A DNA stretch of 43,077 bases from Halomonas caseinilytica (GCF_001662305.1 NZ_BDEP01000020.1:1-43077); one strand, 5' to 3'. Positions 31,970-40,816 are shown, numbered from the stretch's first letter. Notes: a model not told the origin generated them from the sequence alone. Translations and numbers: made by a program.

Positions 31970-33916
31970 TCAGACTTCCTCCACTCTGGACGTGACGCTG
32001 TGCAGACGCTGCCATTCCTCGATCAATTCGGCGTAGTTGCTGGCAACCCGGTCGATCAGCCGGGCGTCGTCGATGGTGCCGGCCAGCCATTCGCGGCTGG
32101 GGCCGGCAAACAGGGTTCGCCCCACGGTGAAGCCCTTGCATCGGTCGTTACGGGCGGCGGCCGCGAAACCACGCTTCATGTCGTCCATCGAGGCATCCAG
32201 GCCCAGCAACACCACACCACGGCAATAGGGATCCTTGTCGTCGATAGCCCGGCTGACCGCGTCCCAGGCGGTATCGGACATGGCCGGCAACTTCCACCAA
32301 TCGGGGCGGATTCCCAGGTTGTAGAGCCGCTGCAGGCTACGCGGCAGAGTGGTGTCGTCCACTGCCATGCCGGCCGGCGGGATCACCTCGATCAGCAGCT
32401 CCAGTCCATTGGCGCAGGCCGCCTGATAGAGCTGACGCAACCGAGTTTCCTGTTCCAGACGCAACGACATCGGGTCATCCGGGTGGTAGAACACCAGGCA
32501 CTTGATGATGTGCTCGCGAGGCCAATGCCGCAGGCGGCTGCCCAGGTCGTCGCCATGCTGGAAACGTAGCGGTCGGGAACTCGGCAATTCCACCGGACGG
32601 CCGATCCACCAGCCCCTGCCAGTGGCGTCGTTGAGGGCGTCCTGGCCGAAGACGTCATCGACCAGGATCGCCGGCTTGTCGAGCCTGGTACGCCGCGCGC
32701 CCTCCTCGGCGGCCCGCACCAGCAGCTGCTTGAGCACCGGGATGCGTGTCGGGTCGGCCTTGACGTCGCGGGCCATGTCAGTGAGCTGGCGGCGATGATC
32801 GAAGGCCAGGCCACAGACCTGGGGCCAATCGACGAGCGTGCGGGTAGTGACCCGATGCAGGTGGTTGAGGCGTTCGTCCTGGTCGGGCCGAGGCACCGCG
32901 TCGCGACGGCCCAGGTAGTCGAACAACTCCTCCTCGGTGGGCATGGCCGGGGCACAGCCATGGCGCGAGACCACCAGGGCGCCGCAGGCGTTGGCGTAGG
33001 AGGCGCTGGTCTCCCAGCTTGCTCCCCTCAACCAGCCCCTGAGCAATCCGCTCATGAAGGCATCACCGGCACCCAACACATTGAGCACCTCGACCTCGAC
33101 GCCCTCCACCAGGATGCCGTCTTCGATACGCTCAGGGATCTCACCCTCGAAGACCACGCAACCCAGGGCGCCGAGCTTGCACACCAAGGTTGCCTCGCTG
33201 AGTTCACGCACAGCACGCAGTGAAGCCAGGGTATCGGTGCTCCCGCCGGCGATATGAAATTCTTCCTCGGTGCCAACGATCAGGTCAAAGTCGGAAAGCC
33301 AGGCCTGAAGATCGGTGGTCACCTTGTCGTCGGCGATAAAGCGCGTTTCACCATCGCCGGGGGTGGTCAGGCCCCACAGTACCGGCCGGTAGTCGATATC
33401 CAGCACCCGCTTGACGCCATGATCAGAGGCGGCGTCGAGCGCCTTGCGGCAGGCCCTGGCAGGGGTCTCGGCAGACAGGTGGGTGCCGGTGATGACCAGC
33501 GCCTTGGCACGGGCGATGAAGGCCGGGTCGATGGCCTCATGATCGATGGCCATATCGGCACAATCACGACGGTAGAACAGCAGCGGAAAGCTGTCGCGAT
33601 CCTTGAGCGCCAACAACACCAGGCCGGTATGGCGCTCAGGGTCGGTCTGCAGGGCGCTGGTATCAACCCCCACGCGCTCGAGTTCCTCGCGCACGAAGTT
33701 ACCCATCTGCTCATTGCCGACTCGAGACAGCATGGCCGATTCGAGGCCCAGGCGAGCGGTTCCATAGGCCATGTTGCCGGAGCTGCCACCGAGGTACTTG
33801 GCAAAGCTCGAGACATCTTCCAGACGGCTACCAACCTGCTCCGAATAAAGATCGACGGCGACGCGGCCAAGGCAAATCAGATCCAGCGGTCTGTTGTCGG
33901 GTTTCATCTCTTGCAT
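31970..33916 (-). CDS. iolC: 5-dehydro-2-deoxygluconokinase fused to a phosphogluconate aldolase domain (DUF2090)
   Basis: A 648-residue bifunctional protein. Residues about 10-330 are a PfkB-family kinase: LICLGRVAVDLYSEQ at the start, YLGGSSGNMAYGTARLG as the first signature, and NVLGAGDAFMSGLLRG with the catalytic Asp285 as the second. Residues about 335-640 match DUF2090 (LAFDHRRQLTDMA, then IIKCLVFYHPDDP, ELLIEVIPPAG, GIRPDWWKLP and GFTVGRTLFAGPSREWL), the class I aldolase-like domain that splits 5-dehydro-2-deoxy-6-phosphogluconate. One chain therefore phosphorylates and cleaves, giving dihydroxyacetone phosphate and malonic semialdehyde, and no separate iolJ is seen. The ATG at 33916 follows GGAG by eight bases. 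This fusion is known in many proteobacteria. Confidence 0.94.
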   Translation of the reverse strand: MQEMKPDNRPLDLICLGRVAVDLYSEQVGSRLEDVSSFAKYLGGSSGNMAYGTARLGLESAMLSRVGNEQMGNFVREELERVGVDTSALQTDPERHTGLVLLALKDRDSFPLLFYRRDCADMAIDHEAIDPAFIARAKALVITGTHLSAETPARACRKALDAASDHGVKRVLDIDYRPVLWGLTTPGDGETRFIADDKVTTDLQAWLSDFDLIVGTEEEFHIAGGSTDTLASLRAVRELSEATLVCKLGALGCVVFEGEIPERIEDGILVEGVEVEVLNVLGAGDAFMSGLLRGWLRGASWETSASYANACGALVVSRHGCAPAMPTEEELFDYLGRRDAVPRPDQDERLNHLHRVTTRTLVDWPQVCGLAFDHRRQLTDMARDVKADPTRIPVLKQLLVRAAEEGARRTRLDKPAILVDDVFGQDALNDATGRGWWIGRPVELPSSRPLRFQHGDDLGSRLRHWPREHIIKCLVFYHPDDPMSLRLEQETRLRQLYQAACANGLELLIEVIPPAGMAVDDTTLPRSLQRLYNLGIRPDWWKLPAMSDTAWDAVSRAIDDKDPYCRGVVLLGLDASMDDMKRGFAAAARNDRCKGFTVGRTLFAGPSREWLAGTIDDARLIDRVASNYAELIEEWQRLHSVTSRVEEV

Positions 33917-34014
33917 AGCGTTTCTCCGCATCGCTTGTCGTATCACGCCCCGACGATGGCCGAGCAGCCCGTCCAGCCACTGCCCGGACGTCACGACGCT
34001 ATCCAGTCAGGGAA

Positions 34015-34812
34015 TTAAAGGGTGAAAGCATCCCGGAAACAGCGCAGGGCCAGCTCATCGTCACCGGAGGCCCAACCCTCCAGGCCGACCGTGCCTCGAT
34101 AGCCGATCTCTTTCAGCGCGCGGGCAATGGCTGGATAGTGAATCTCACCGCTACCGGGCTCACAGCGTCCCGGAACATCGGCAACCTGAACCTCGCCAAT
34201 ATAGGGGGCACAGCAACGCACCAGCTCGATCAGGTTTCCTTCACCGATCTGGGCGTGATAGAGATCGAGCATGATCCGTATCTCCGGGCGACCGACACTC
34301 TCCACCAATGCCAGCACGTCTTCGGCACGGGCAAAGGGCACTCCAGGGTGATCAACCGTGGTATTGAGGTTTTCCAGCACGAACGTCACGCCATGTTGCT
34401 GGCCGAGATCCGCCAGGCGATGCAGTGTATCCGCCGCTCTTATCCACATGGGCCCGGTCATCTCGGCCCCCGGCTGAACCGGCAAGCCCTGACCGTCGAG
34501 ACCAGTGCCGTGCAAATTGAGGCGAGGGCCCCCCAGTCGCTTGGCCACGGCGATCGACTCCCGGGCCGTCGCCACCAGCCGGTCGGCACCTTCCTGGTCC
34601 GCCAGGGTGCCCTCGAGATAGCCGGTCATGGAGGAGAACGTCGCGCCGGTAGCTGCCAGCGCCTTGATGTCGTGACGACTCCAGTCCCAGATCTCCACCT
34701 GGAAGCCCAGAGCATCGATCCGGGCGATCCTTTCGGTGATCGGCAGGTCGCGAAACAGCATCTCGGCGCAGGCAGCCAGGGTGAAAAGGGGCGCGTCGTG
34801 ACATGAGTTCAT
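34015..34812 (-). CDS. Hydroxypyruvate-isomerase/IolI-like TIM-barrel protein
   Basis: A 265-residue sugar-isomerase-like barrel of the AP-endonuclease-2 superfamily. Visible metal-site strands are RLNLHGTGLDG, VTFVLENLNTTVDHPGVPFA (Glu), EIRIMLDLYHAQIGEGNL (Asp/His), IGEVQVADVPGRCEPGSGEI (His replaced by Asp-Val in part) and the final TVGLEGWASGDDE (Glu). This pattern is closest to hydroxypyruvate isomerase (Hyi) and OtnI-type enzymes. Being between the ABC importer and iolC, it could serve as an inosose isomerase like IolI or act on an inositol derivative. The ATG at 34812 is used; a GTG at 34830 overlapping the ATPase stop is possible. Substrate not determined. Confidence 0.75.
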   Translation of the reverse strand: MNSCHDAPLFTLAACAEMLFRDLPITERIARIDALGFQVEIWDWSRHDIKALAATGATFSSMTGYLEGTLADQEGADRLVATARESIAVAKRLGGPRLNLHGTGLDGQGLPVQPGAEMTGPMWIRAADTLHRLADLGQQHGVTFVLENLNTTVDHPGVPFARAEDVLALVESVGRPEIRIMLDLYHAQIGEGNLIELVRCCAPYIGEVQVADVPGRCEPGSGEIHYPAIARALKEIGYRGTVGLEGWASGDDELALRCFRDAFTL

Positions 34813-34826
34813 GGCTGTTGCGCCCT

Positions 34827-35675
34827 TCACTGGCCGGCAGCAAGAGGAGGCCGGACACCGGATGTGTCGGCGGCGCGCTCGGTGTCACTGCGCTGAAACT
34901 CGGCCAGCTCAGCATCCAGACTCTCCAGTTCGGCACCGCCGGCCATCATGTTGAGCACTTCCTCTCGGCTGATATCTTCCTTCCGGAAGGTGCCGAGACT
35001 GCCGCCACGCTTGAGCAGGGTGAAGGCGTCCGCTACCGGATAGGCGTGATGAACGTTGTGGGTAATGAAGATCACCGCCAGGCCATCTGCCCGCGCCTTG
35101 GCGATGTAGCGCAACACGACCGATGCCTGCTTGACCCCAAGCGCCGAGGTCGGCTCGTCGAGAATCAACACTTTGGCCCCGAAATAGACCGCTCGAGCGA
35201 TCGCCACGCACTGTCGCTCACCGCCGGAGAGCGTGCCTACCGGCTGGCTGGGATCTCGCACATCGATACCGATCTTGCCCATTTCCTGCTTGGCGATACG
35301 GTCGGCCAGCTTCCAGTCGATACGCTTGAATGGTCCCCAGCCCACGGTGGGCTCGCGACCCATGAAGAAGTTACGAGTGATCGACATCAGCGGGATCATC
35401 GCCAGGTCCTGAAAGACGGTGGCAATGCCGGCATCCAGAGCATAGGCTGGCGACTTGAAGCGAGCTGGCGTGCCATCCAGCCGTATCTCGCCATGGGTCG
35501 GCTGATGGACTCCCGACAGCGTCTTGATCAGGGTCGACTTGCCGGCACCATTGTCGCCCAGCAGGCACATGACTTCACCGGAATGAACTTGTACCGAGAT
35601 ATCGCTCAGGGCGATGACACTGCCGAAGTGCTTGCTGACGTTGCACATCTCGATCATGGGCGTACGTTCGCTCAT
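34827..35675 (-). CDS. Sugar ABC transporter ATPase, single-domain (inositol importer)
   Basis: A 282-residue cytoplasmic ATPase. Walker A is GDNGAGKST at residues 40-48, the signature LSGGERQ at 148-154, Walker B VLILDEP at 168-174, and the switch His is in [10 protein letters not shown]. It resembles the carbohydrate-uptake-transporter-2 group, but has one nucleotide-binding domain instead of the two of RbsA-type proteins. FrcA-like short versions exist, and two copies would then power one transporter. A C-terminal tail of about 40 residues rich in Glu, Asp and Ala is extra. GGAGG precedes the ATG, and the start lies one base after the permease stop. Together with the adjacent permease and binding protein it should import myo-inositol. 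Confidence 0.93.
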   Translation of the reverse strand: MSERTPMIEMCNVSKHFGSVIALSDISVQVHSGEVMCLLGDNGAGKSTLIKTLSGVHQPTHGEIRLDGTPARFKSPAYALDAGIATVFQDLAMIPLMSITRNFFMGREPTVGWGPFKRIDWKLADRIAKQEMGKIGIDVRDPSQPVGTLSGGERQCVAIARAVYFGAKVLILDEPTSALGVKQASVVLRYIAKARADGLAVIFITHNVHHAYPVADAFTLLKRGGSLGTFRKEDISREEVLNMMAGGAELESLDAELAEFQRSDTERAADTSGVRPPLAAGQ

Positions 35676-35676
35676 C

Positions 35677-36801
35677 TCACTTGGCCTCCATCGCCTTCTT
35701 ACGCATGAAATTGTTGAAGAGCACGGCCACCAGCAGCATCACGCCGAGAAAAACCTGGAACCAGTCGGTATTGACGCCGGTATAGAAAATGCCCATCTGC
35801 ACCAGGCCGAAGATCAGAGCACCGAGCGCGGCACCGATGGCCGAGCCATAACCGCCGGTGAGCAACGCACCGCCGATGACAACAGCGATGATCGCTTCCA
35901 GCTCCTTGAGCAGGCCACGAATGGTGTCCGCCGAACCGGTATCCATCACTTGGAGGCAAGCAAAGATCGTCGCGGACAAGGCCGTGAACATGAACAACGA
36001 GATCTTGACGCGGTGGACCGGCACGCCGGAGTTGCGCGCTGCATTGGCGTCCCCCCCGCTAGCGAATATCCAGTTGCCGTAAGGGGTGCAGAGCAACACC
36101 CAGGTCGCCAAGGCGGTAAGGGCCAGCCACCAGACGATGGAAACCGGGACACCGGTCACTACCGGGTTGCCGGCAAAGTTGGTGGCGATCCAGCCCTGCG
36201 AGGCCATCCAGGCAAAGAGCCCTGTCGCGACCTCCCCCGAGAAGAGGGCCGCAAACCAGTCACCCGGAATATGGTCGTGGATCCCACCGATCTGGGTACG
36301 GCCAGTCAGCAGGCGGCTGATACCGATCGCCAGGCCCCGCAGGATGAACAGGAACCCCAGGGTCACGATGAACGAAGGCAGCCCCGTCTTGTTGACCAGG
36401 TTGCCATTTATCCAGCCCACCAGAGCCGCGCAGGAGAAAGCCAGTATGATGGCCGCCCACAGGGGCCAGCCGTATTCCACGGCAGGGATGGCGATGAGAA
36501 TGCCGGCCAGACCGATCATCGAACCAATGGAAAGATCGAACTCACCACCGATCATCAGCAGGGCAGCAGCGGTGGCAATGATCCCCAATTGAGCCGCCAC
36601 TTCGAGGAAATTGACGATACCCGCCGGCGTGAACATACCAGTGCCACTGGCAGCCACGATAAAGAACGCGAGCACCAGAACAGTACCGGCCAGGGCGCCC
36701 AGCTCAGGACGGCTCAACGCCCTCTTCCAGAACGAAACCTTCTGGAGACGCTCGTCTTGCGACTCCACCGCATCGGTTTGAGGGGATGCATTGGACTTCA
36801 T
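35677..36801 (-). CDS. Sugar ABC transporter permease (inositol importer)
   Basis: A 374-residue inner-membrane protein of the BPD_transp_2 family, as in ribose and inositol importers. After a polar N-terminus of about 30 residues come about ten helices. [20 protein letters not shown] is nearly matched here ([12 protein letters not shown]), followed by [20 protein letters not shown], the family's G-E-x-D-L-S-(V/I)-G-S motif, and later [20 protein letters not shown]. It forms the translocation path for the sugar delivered by the periplasmic protein encoded upstream. It lies 52 bases after the binding-protein gene, with a small hairpin in the gap, and one base before the ATPase gene. The start at 36801 is the only ATG that gives the full polar N-terminus. 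Confidence 0.93.
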   Translation of the reverse strand: MKSNASPQTDAVESQDERLQKVSFWKRALSRPELGALAGTVLVLAFFIVAASGTGMFTPAGIVNFLEVAAQLGIIATAAALLMIGGEFDLSIGSMIGLAGILIAIPAVEYGWPLWAAIILAFSCAALVGWINGNLVNKTGLPSFIVTLGFLFILRGLAIGISRLLTGRTQIGGIHDHIPGDWFAALFSGEVATGLFAWMASQGWIATNFAGNPVVTGVPVSIVWWLALTALATWVLLCTPYGNWIFASGGDANAARNSGVPVHRVKISLFMFTALSATIFACLQVMDTGSADTIRGLLKELEAIIAVVIGGALLTGGYGSAIGAALGALIFGLVQMGIFYTGVNTDWFQVFLGVMLLVAVLFNNFMRKKAMEAK

Positions 36802-36818
36802 GATGGTCGACTCCCGGA

Positions 36819-36833
36819 GCCCGTCAGACGGGC
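36819..36833 (-). promoter_or_regulatory. Small hairpin between inositol binding-protein and permease genes
   Basis: GCCCGT (36819-36824) and ACGGGC (36828-36833) form a six-pair stem with a three-base loop, in the 52-base gap just before the permease start. It has no T-tract in the minus direction. It fits the pattern of a stability element after a binding-protein gene. Confidence 0.45.
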
Positions 36834-36853
36834 CCTTGCATGCATGATGATGT

Positions 36854-37792
36854 TCAGCGGATGCCCTGCTCGCTCAGCTCGAGGACCTGAGCGGCGTTGT
36901 CCGGAGTGACGAAGCCGGGACCGGTAGGAACGTCGCCGGCCGGCAGCAAGCCATTCCTGGCGAACTGATCAAGGAACATCACCGGCAAGTAGCCCTGCAG
37001 GTATTGTTGCTGGTCGATGGCAAAATCCAGTTCATCTGCCTCGAGAGCCTCGAGGATGCCGGGAGAGAGATCGAAGGTGCCAAGGGTGAACATGTCGGTG
37101 GCGCCTTGCTCTCGCATGGCCTGGAGCATGGGTTCGGCAGCCACTGCCCCCAGCGTCAGGATGCCGCGCACATCACTGTTCTCGTTGAGATAGGCAACGA
37201 TGGCATTGCGGATCGACGTCGGATCATAGGTAGTGGCCAACTGCTCGGCACTGCCATCAAACCCCTCGAGAAAGCCGTCGCAACGCTGGTCGAGGCCCTG
37301 GTTACCCTGCTCATGGTTGACACAGATCGCCTTCTCGACGCCCATCTCCTGCATGCGCTCAGCGGCCTGTTTGCCTGCCTCATACTCGCTCTGGCCGACA
37401 TGCAGACGACTCCCATACTTCTGCGCGACATCGCCTCCAGAGTTGATGGTGATCACTGGAATGCCGTTGTCGGAGGCCTCTTGGACGATGCTTCCCAATG
37501 CATCTTCATCAGTGAAAGAGACAATCAGGCCATCCGGGTCGGAGGCCACAGCCGCCTCGACCAGTTGCTGCATCTTGGCCATGTCGAAGGTCGACGGGGC
37601 GCGATACTCCAATTCTGCTCCTACCGTGTCAGCAGCCGCTTCGGCACCGTTCTTGACTACGGACCAGAAGGGGTCGGAGGGAACGCCATGGGTCACCATG
37701 ACGAAGCGGTTCTCTTCTTGTGCCTGTACTGTTCCGGCCATGAGCGCCACCGCGGTGGTCGAGGCCAGCAGCCAATGTGATAGACGTGCCAT
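36854..37792 (-). CDS. Sugar ABC transporter substrate-binding protein (probable myo-inositol)
   Basis: A 312-residue periplasmic protein of the Peripla_BP_4 family. The signal peptide is residues 1-24 (LLASTTAVALMAG, cleavage after VQA). The mature start FVMVTHGVPSDPFWSVVKNG, then DPDGLIVSFTDEDALGSIVQ, NGIPVITINSGGDVAQKYGS, the hinge VNHEQGNQGLDQRCDGF and FAIDQQQYLQGYLPVMFL are standard for ribose/inositol-type binding proteins. The ATG at 37792 has GAGAGGA ahead. It is the first gene of the nine-gene minus-strand inositol operon, with a promoter and regulator site just upstream. Inositol specificity is inferred from the operon and not from the binding pocket. Confidence 0.92.
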   Translation of the reverse strand: MARLSHWLLASTTAVALMAGTVQAQEENRFVMVTHGVPSDPFWSVVKNGAEAAADTVGAELEYRAPSTFDMAKMQQLVEAAVASDPDGLIVSFTDEDALGSIVQEASDNGIPVITINSGGDVAQKYGSRLHVGQSEYEAGKQAAERMQEMGVEKAICVNHEQGNQGLDQRCDGFLEGFDGSAEQLATTYDPTSIRNAIVAYLNENSDVRGILTLGAVAAEPMLQAMREQGATDMFTLGTFDLSPGILEALEADELDFAIDQQQYLQGYLPVMFLDQFARNGLLPAGDVPTGPGFVTPDNAAQVLELSEQGIR

Positions 37793-37852
37793 GGATGAAA
37801 TTCCTCTCTCGATTATCGTTGTGTGGAAGCAACATTCAGCGCAATGACGTGA

Positions 37853-37871
37853 TGGAATATAGGTTCCATTT
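37853..37871. promoter_or_regulatory. Putative IolR operator 1 (inositol importer/catabolic operon side)
   Basis: TGGAATATAGGTTCCATTT contains the palindrome TGGAA-N6-TTCCA. It overlaps the predicted -10 box of the minus-strand operon, 61 bases before the binding-protein start, which suits repression by the divergently encoded RpiR-type regulator. The GGAA-N6-TTCC consensus is, from memory, that described for rhizobial IolR. An additional half-site ATATTCCA lies at 37891-37898. Confidence 0.7.
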
Positions 37872-37884
37872 CCAAAAACAACAA
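37856..37884 (-). promoter_or_regulatory. Sigma-70-type promoter of the inositol operon
   Basis: On the minus strand TTGTTG (37884-37879) is followed after exactly 17 bases by TATATT (37861-37856). This is a good -35/-10 pair in an AT-rich island inside GC-rich surroundings. The -10 lies inside operator 1. Confidence 0.6.
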
Positions 37885-37912
37885 AACAAAATATTCCATA
37901 CTTTGGTATTAA

Positions 37913-37931
37913 TAGAATATATGTTCCATTT
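37913..37931. promoter_or_regulatory. Putative IolR operator 2 (iolR-iolG-iolB side)
   Basis: TAGAATATATGTTCCATTT differs from operator 1 at only two of 19 positions and lies 60 bases from it in the same orientation, 69 bases before the iolR start. It would allow autoregulation of iolR together with iolG and iolB. No strong promoter pair is clear on the plus strand. Confidence 0.65.
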
Positions 37932-37999
37932 AACCTAGACTGCCCCGAGATGAACGCACCGGAAGTCAACGTCCTTGCGGCGAAGACGAGGATCCCCAC

Positions 38000-38863
38000 A
38001 TGAATCAGACACCCCAGGATTTCGAGGAGCTGGAAACCCGCATCACGGCAGACTACCCGGCCCTGAGCCGCCGTTTGCAACAGACTGCACGCTTCCTGCT
38101 CGACCACCCCCGGGAGGTGGCCTTCGCTACCGTTGCTCAGCTCGCCAAGCAGGCCGATGTGACACCCTCGACCCTGATCCGCTTCGCCAACAGTTTCGGG
38201 TTCACTGGCTTCTCCGAGATGCAACGGCTGTTTCGCTCGCGACTGGTGGACGAGTTGCCCAACTACAACGAGCGTATCCACGCTGTGCGATCCGCCACCG
38301 GCGAGACCCCGGACAGCACCCAGTTGCTCTGGGAGTTTGCCGATGCCAATCGAGAGGTGCTGGAACAACTGCCGAGTCGCATTGATCCGCGCCACTTGGA
38401 GCGCGCCTTGGACATCTTTGAGCAAGCCAGCGCCATCCACGTGATGGGGGCGCGACGCAGCTTCGTGGTGGCCAGTTACATGACTTATGCGCTGCATCAC
38501 ATCGACAAGCGCACCTTCCTGGTCAATGGCCTGGGGGGAATGTATGACGAACAACTCAAGGCTATTGGCGATAACGATGCCTTGCTGGTGGTGAGCTTCT
38601 CGCCCTATGCCCAGGAAACACGTGAACTGGCAGACGAGGCCTGCAAGCGCGGAGTCCCACTGGTGGTGATCACCGACTCCAATCTCAGCCCCCTGGCCCG
38701 CATCGCCGACGTTTCGCTGGTGGTGCACGAAGCGGAGGTCAAGAGTTTCCGCGGCCTGACCGCTTCGCTGTGCCTGACCCAGACCCTGGCTATCTCACTG
38801 GGCATGCGCCAGGACAAGGCCAGGGATCACCCCTTGTCTGACAGCGATGCGGGGCAAGTGTGA
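38000..38863 (+). CDS. iolR: RpiR-family regulator of inositol catabolism
   Basis: A 287-residue RpiR-type regulator. The N-terminal HTH_6 domain covers about residues 10-85 (LLDHPREVAFATVAQLAKQA, then VTPSTLIRFANSFGFTGFSE). A SIS sugar-phosphate-binding domain occupies about 125-260 (IHVMGARRSFVVASYMTYAL, then ALLVVSFSPYAQETRELADE and VPLVVITDSNLSPLARIADV). RpiR-class IolR proteins repress inositol genes until an inositol-pathway intermediate binds. Here the gene is divergent from the inositol operon, separated by 207 bases with two matching palindromes, and is followed after 44 bases by iolG. A true ATG at 38000 is present, though the ribosome site (GAGGAT) is modest. The role is inferred from family and position. 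Confidence 0.9.
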   Translation: MNQTPQDFEELETRITADYPALSRRLQQTARFLLDHPREVAFATVAQLAKQADVTPSTLIRFANSFGFTGFSEMQRLFRSRLVDELPNYNERIHAVRSATGETPDSTQLLWEFADANREVLEQLPSRIDPRHLERALDIFEQASAIHVMGARRSFVVASYMTYALHHIDKRTFLVNGLGGMYDEQLKAIGDNDALLVVSFSPYAQETRELADEACKRGVPLVVITDSNLSPLARIADVSLVVHEAEVKSFRGLTASLCLTQTLAISLGMRQDKARDHPLSDSDAGQV

Positions 38864-38907
38864 TCGGACAGTACACGACCATTCACCGATAACGAGAGGA
38901 CACCGCC

Positions 38908-39903
38908 ATGAGACTCGCCCTGATCGGCGCCGGGCGTATCGGCAAGGTTCATGCCCGGACCATCGACGAGCATCCCGAGGCCACCCTGGCCGCCGTGGCT
39001 GACTTCCATGCTCCGACTGCCGAGGCCCTGGCCGCCGAATACGGCGCCCGGGCACTCGATGCCGATACCATCTTCGAAGATGACGAGATCGATGCCGTAC
39101 TGATCGCCTCGAGCACACCGACCCATGCCGACTATCTGGAACGCGCCGCTCGCGCCGGCAAAGCCGTGCTCTGCGAGAAGCCCATCGCTCTCGACCTGGC
39201 CCGCACCGTCGAGGCACTCCGGGTGCTGGAGTCGCATCCGGTGACCTGCGCTCTGGGGTTCAATCGCCGTCATGACCCGCAATTCGCCGCCCTGAAGCGT
39301 GCCGTGATGGAAGGTCGGATCGGTAATCTCGAGACACTCACCATCATCAGCCGCGATCCGGCACCGCCACCCACCGAATACATCGGCGCCTCTGGCGGCA
39401 TATTCCGTGACATGACAATCCATGACTTCGACATGGCCCGCTGGCTGCTGAATGAACCCATCGCCGAGGTTCACGCCGAAGGAAGTTGTCTGATCGACCC
39501 CGGCATCGGCGCAGTCGGCGACGTGGATACCGCCATGGTCACCTTGATCACCAACAGCGGCCGGCTCTGCCATATCAGCAATTCACGACGCGCCAGCTAC
39601 GGCTACGACCAGCGTATCGAGGCCTTCGGTAGCGCCGGCATGCTCCAGGCGCAGAACGAGAGCGACACCCGACTGCGCTTCACCGGCGAGCCCGGCCAGG
39701 TAGAAGACAAGCCCAAGTGGTTCTTTCTGGAACGCTATGCCGAGGCCTATCGCCACGAGATCGACGACTTCATCGATGCCTGGAGACAACAACGCGCACC
39801 GTTGGCCGGCGCCAACGATGGTCTCCAGGCACTGCGCCTGGCCGAAGCAGCCGAACGCTCGCGCCACGAAGGCCGCCGCATCACGCTTGACGAGATCGGC
39901 TGA
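38908..39903 (+). CDS. iolG: myo-Inositol 2-dehydrogenase
   Basis: A 331-residue Gfo/Idh/MocA oxidoreductase. The Rossmann motif is LIGAGRIGKVHARTI at residues 5-19, Lys91 lies in CEKPIALD, and the active-site Asp168 and His172 in FRDMTIHDFDMARW. This set, including the GGIFRDMTIHDFD block, is the standard inositol dehydrogenase site. The enzyme oxidises myo-inositol to 2-keto-myo-inositol with NAD+, the entry step of the pathway. It sits between iolR and iolB on the plus strand. The ATG follows GAGAGGAC. Substrate choice (myo- versus another isomer) cannot be read from sequence, but the length and motifs fit the main IolG better than the second dehydrogenase at 26400. Confidence 0.92.
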   Translation: MRLALIGAGRIGKVHARTIDEHPEATLAAVADFHAPTAEALAAEYGARALDADTIFEDDEIDAVLIASSTPTHADYLERAARAGKAVLCEKPIALDLARTVEALRVLESHPVTCALGFNRRHDPQFAALKRAVMEGRIGNLETLTIISRDPAPPPTEYIGASGGIFRDMTIHDFDMARWLLNEPIAEVHAEGSCLIDPGIGAVGDVDTAMVTLITNSGRLCHISNSRRASYGYDQRIEAFGSAGMLQAQNESDTRLRFTGEPGQVEDKPKWFFLERYAEAYRHEIDDFIDAWRQQRAPLAGANDGLQALRLAEAAERSRHEGRRITLDEIG

Positions 39904-39931
39904 GACCCACGACAACTCGAGGAGAGTCACG

Positions 39932-40735
39932 ATGACTTCGCTACTGGTTCGCCCGAACGAGCCCGATACTCAGGGCAAGGTTCTGGAGGTCACGCCAGCA
40001 TCCGCCGGCTGGGATCATGTCGGCTTTCGCGTGCACAAGCTGACCCAAGGACAGCAGATCGAAGGCAACACCGGCAACCGCGAACACTGTCTGGTGCTGC
40101 TCTCCGGCCGGGCCTCCGTGACCAGCGGTGAACACCGCTGGGAGGATATCGGTGAACGCATGGATATCTTCGAGAAGGTACCGCCTTACGCCGTCTATCT
40201 TCCCGATGGCGTGGAGTTCAGCGTGGACGCCACCACCGACATGGAATTGGCGGTGTGCAGCGCTCCCGGGCACGGCAACCATGAACCACGGTTAATTGCC
40301 CCCCACCAGATCAAGCAAAGCACCCGTGGTGGCGGCACCAACACCCGACACATCCAGGACATCCTGCCCGAGACCGAGCCGGCCGACAGCCTCCTGGTGG
40401 TGGAGGTCTACACCCCGGCGGGCAACTGGTCCAGCTACCCGCCCCACAAGCATGATGTGGACAACCTGCCGGAAGAGTCGATTCTCGAGGAAACCTATTA
40501 CCACCGTCTCAATCCTTCCCAGGGTTTCGCTTTCCAGCGCGTCTATACCGACGACCGCTCGCTGGACGAAACCATGGCGGTGGAAAACGGCTGCTGCGTG
40601 ATGGTGCCTCGTGGCTATCACCCAGTGGGCGCACCACATGGTTACGAGCTCTATTACCTCAATGTGATGGCCGGCCCCAAGCGACAGTGGAAGTTCCAGA
40701 ACGACCCGGCTCACGAATGGATCGTCAGGCAGTAG
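39932..40735 (+). CDS. iolB: 5-deoxy-glucuronate isomerase
   Basis: A 267-residue bicupin enzyme (KduI/IolB family) that isomerises 5-deoxy-D-glucuronate to 5-dehydro-2-deoxy-D-gluconate, the IolC substrate. Visible blocks are TPASAGWDHVGFRVHKLTQG near the start, REHCLVLLSGRASVT, and the metal-binding second cupin NWSSYPPHKHDVDNLPEESI followed by LEETYYHRLNPSQGFAFQRV and MVPRGYHPVGAPHGYELYYL. HKHD, E and the later His are the metal ligands. The ATG at 39932 has GAGGAG upstream. It ends the short plus-strand operon and is followed by a clear terminator. With it, every step from inositol to acetyl-CoA and dihydroxyacetone phosphate is encoded in this window. Confidence 0.95.
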   Translation: MTSLLVRPNEPDTQGKVLEVTPASAGWDHVGFRVHKLTQGQQIEGNTGNREHCLVLLSGRASVTSGEHRWEDIGERMDIFEKVPPYAVYLPDGVEFSVDATTDMELAVCSAPGHGNHEPRLIAPHQIKQSTRGGGTNTRHIQDILPETEPADSLLVVEVYTPAGNWSSYPPHKHDVDNLPEESILEETYYHRLNPSQGFAFQRVYTDDRSLDETMAVENGCCVMVPRGYHPVGAPHGYELYYLNVMAGPKRQWKFQNDPAHEWIVRQ

Positions 40736-40766
40736 GCTCTCTCGCGTCCTGTCCAGACGTCTCTTC

Positions 40767-40789
40767 CCCCGCTCCGGCGGGGTTTTTTT
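40767..40789 (+). terminator. Rho-independent terminator after iolB
   Basis: CCCCGC (40767-40772) and GCGGGG (40777-40782) form a six-pair GC stem with a four-base loop, followed by seven T residues. It ends the iolR-iolG-iolB unit 32 bases after the iolB stop. Confidence 0.92.
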
Positions 40790-40816
40790 GCCCGCGCCAA
40801 CGCGACGTCACCACTC

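Noticed and set aside
37793..38728. A 5' extension of the inositol binding-protein frame to 38728
   Set aside because: It runs antisense through iolR and across the promoter; the ribosome site and signal peptide place the true start at 37792.
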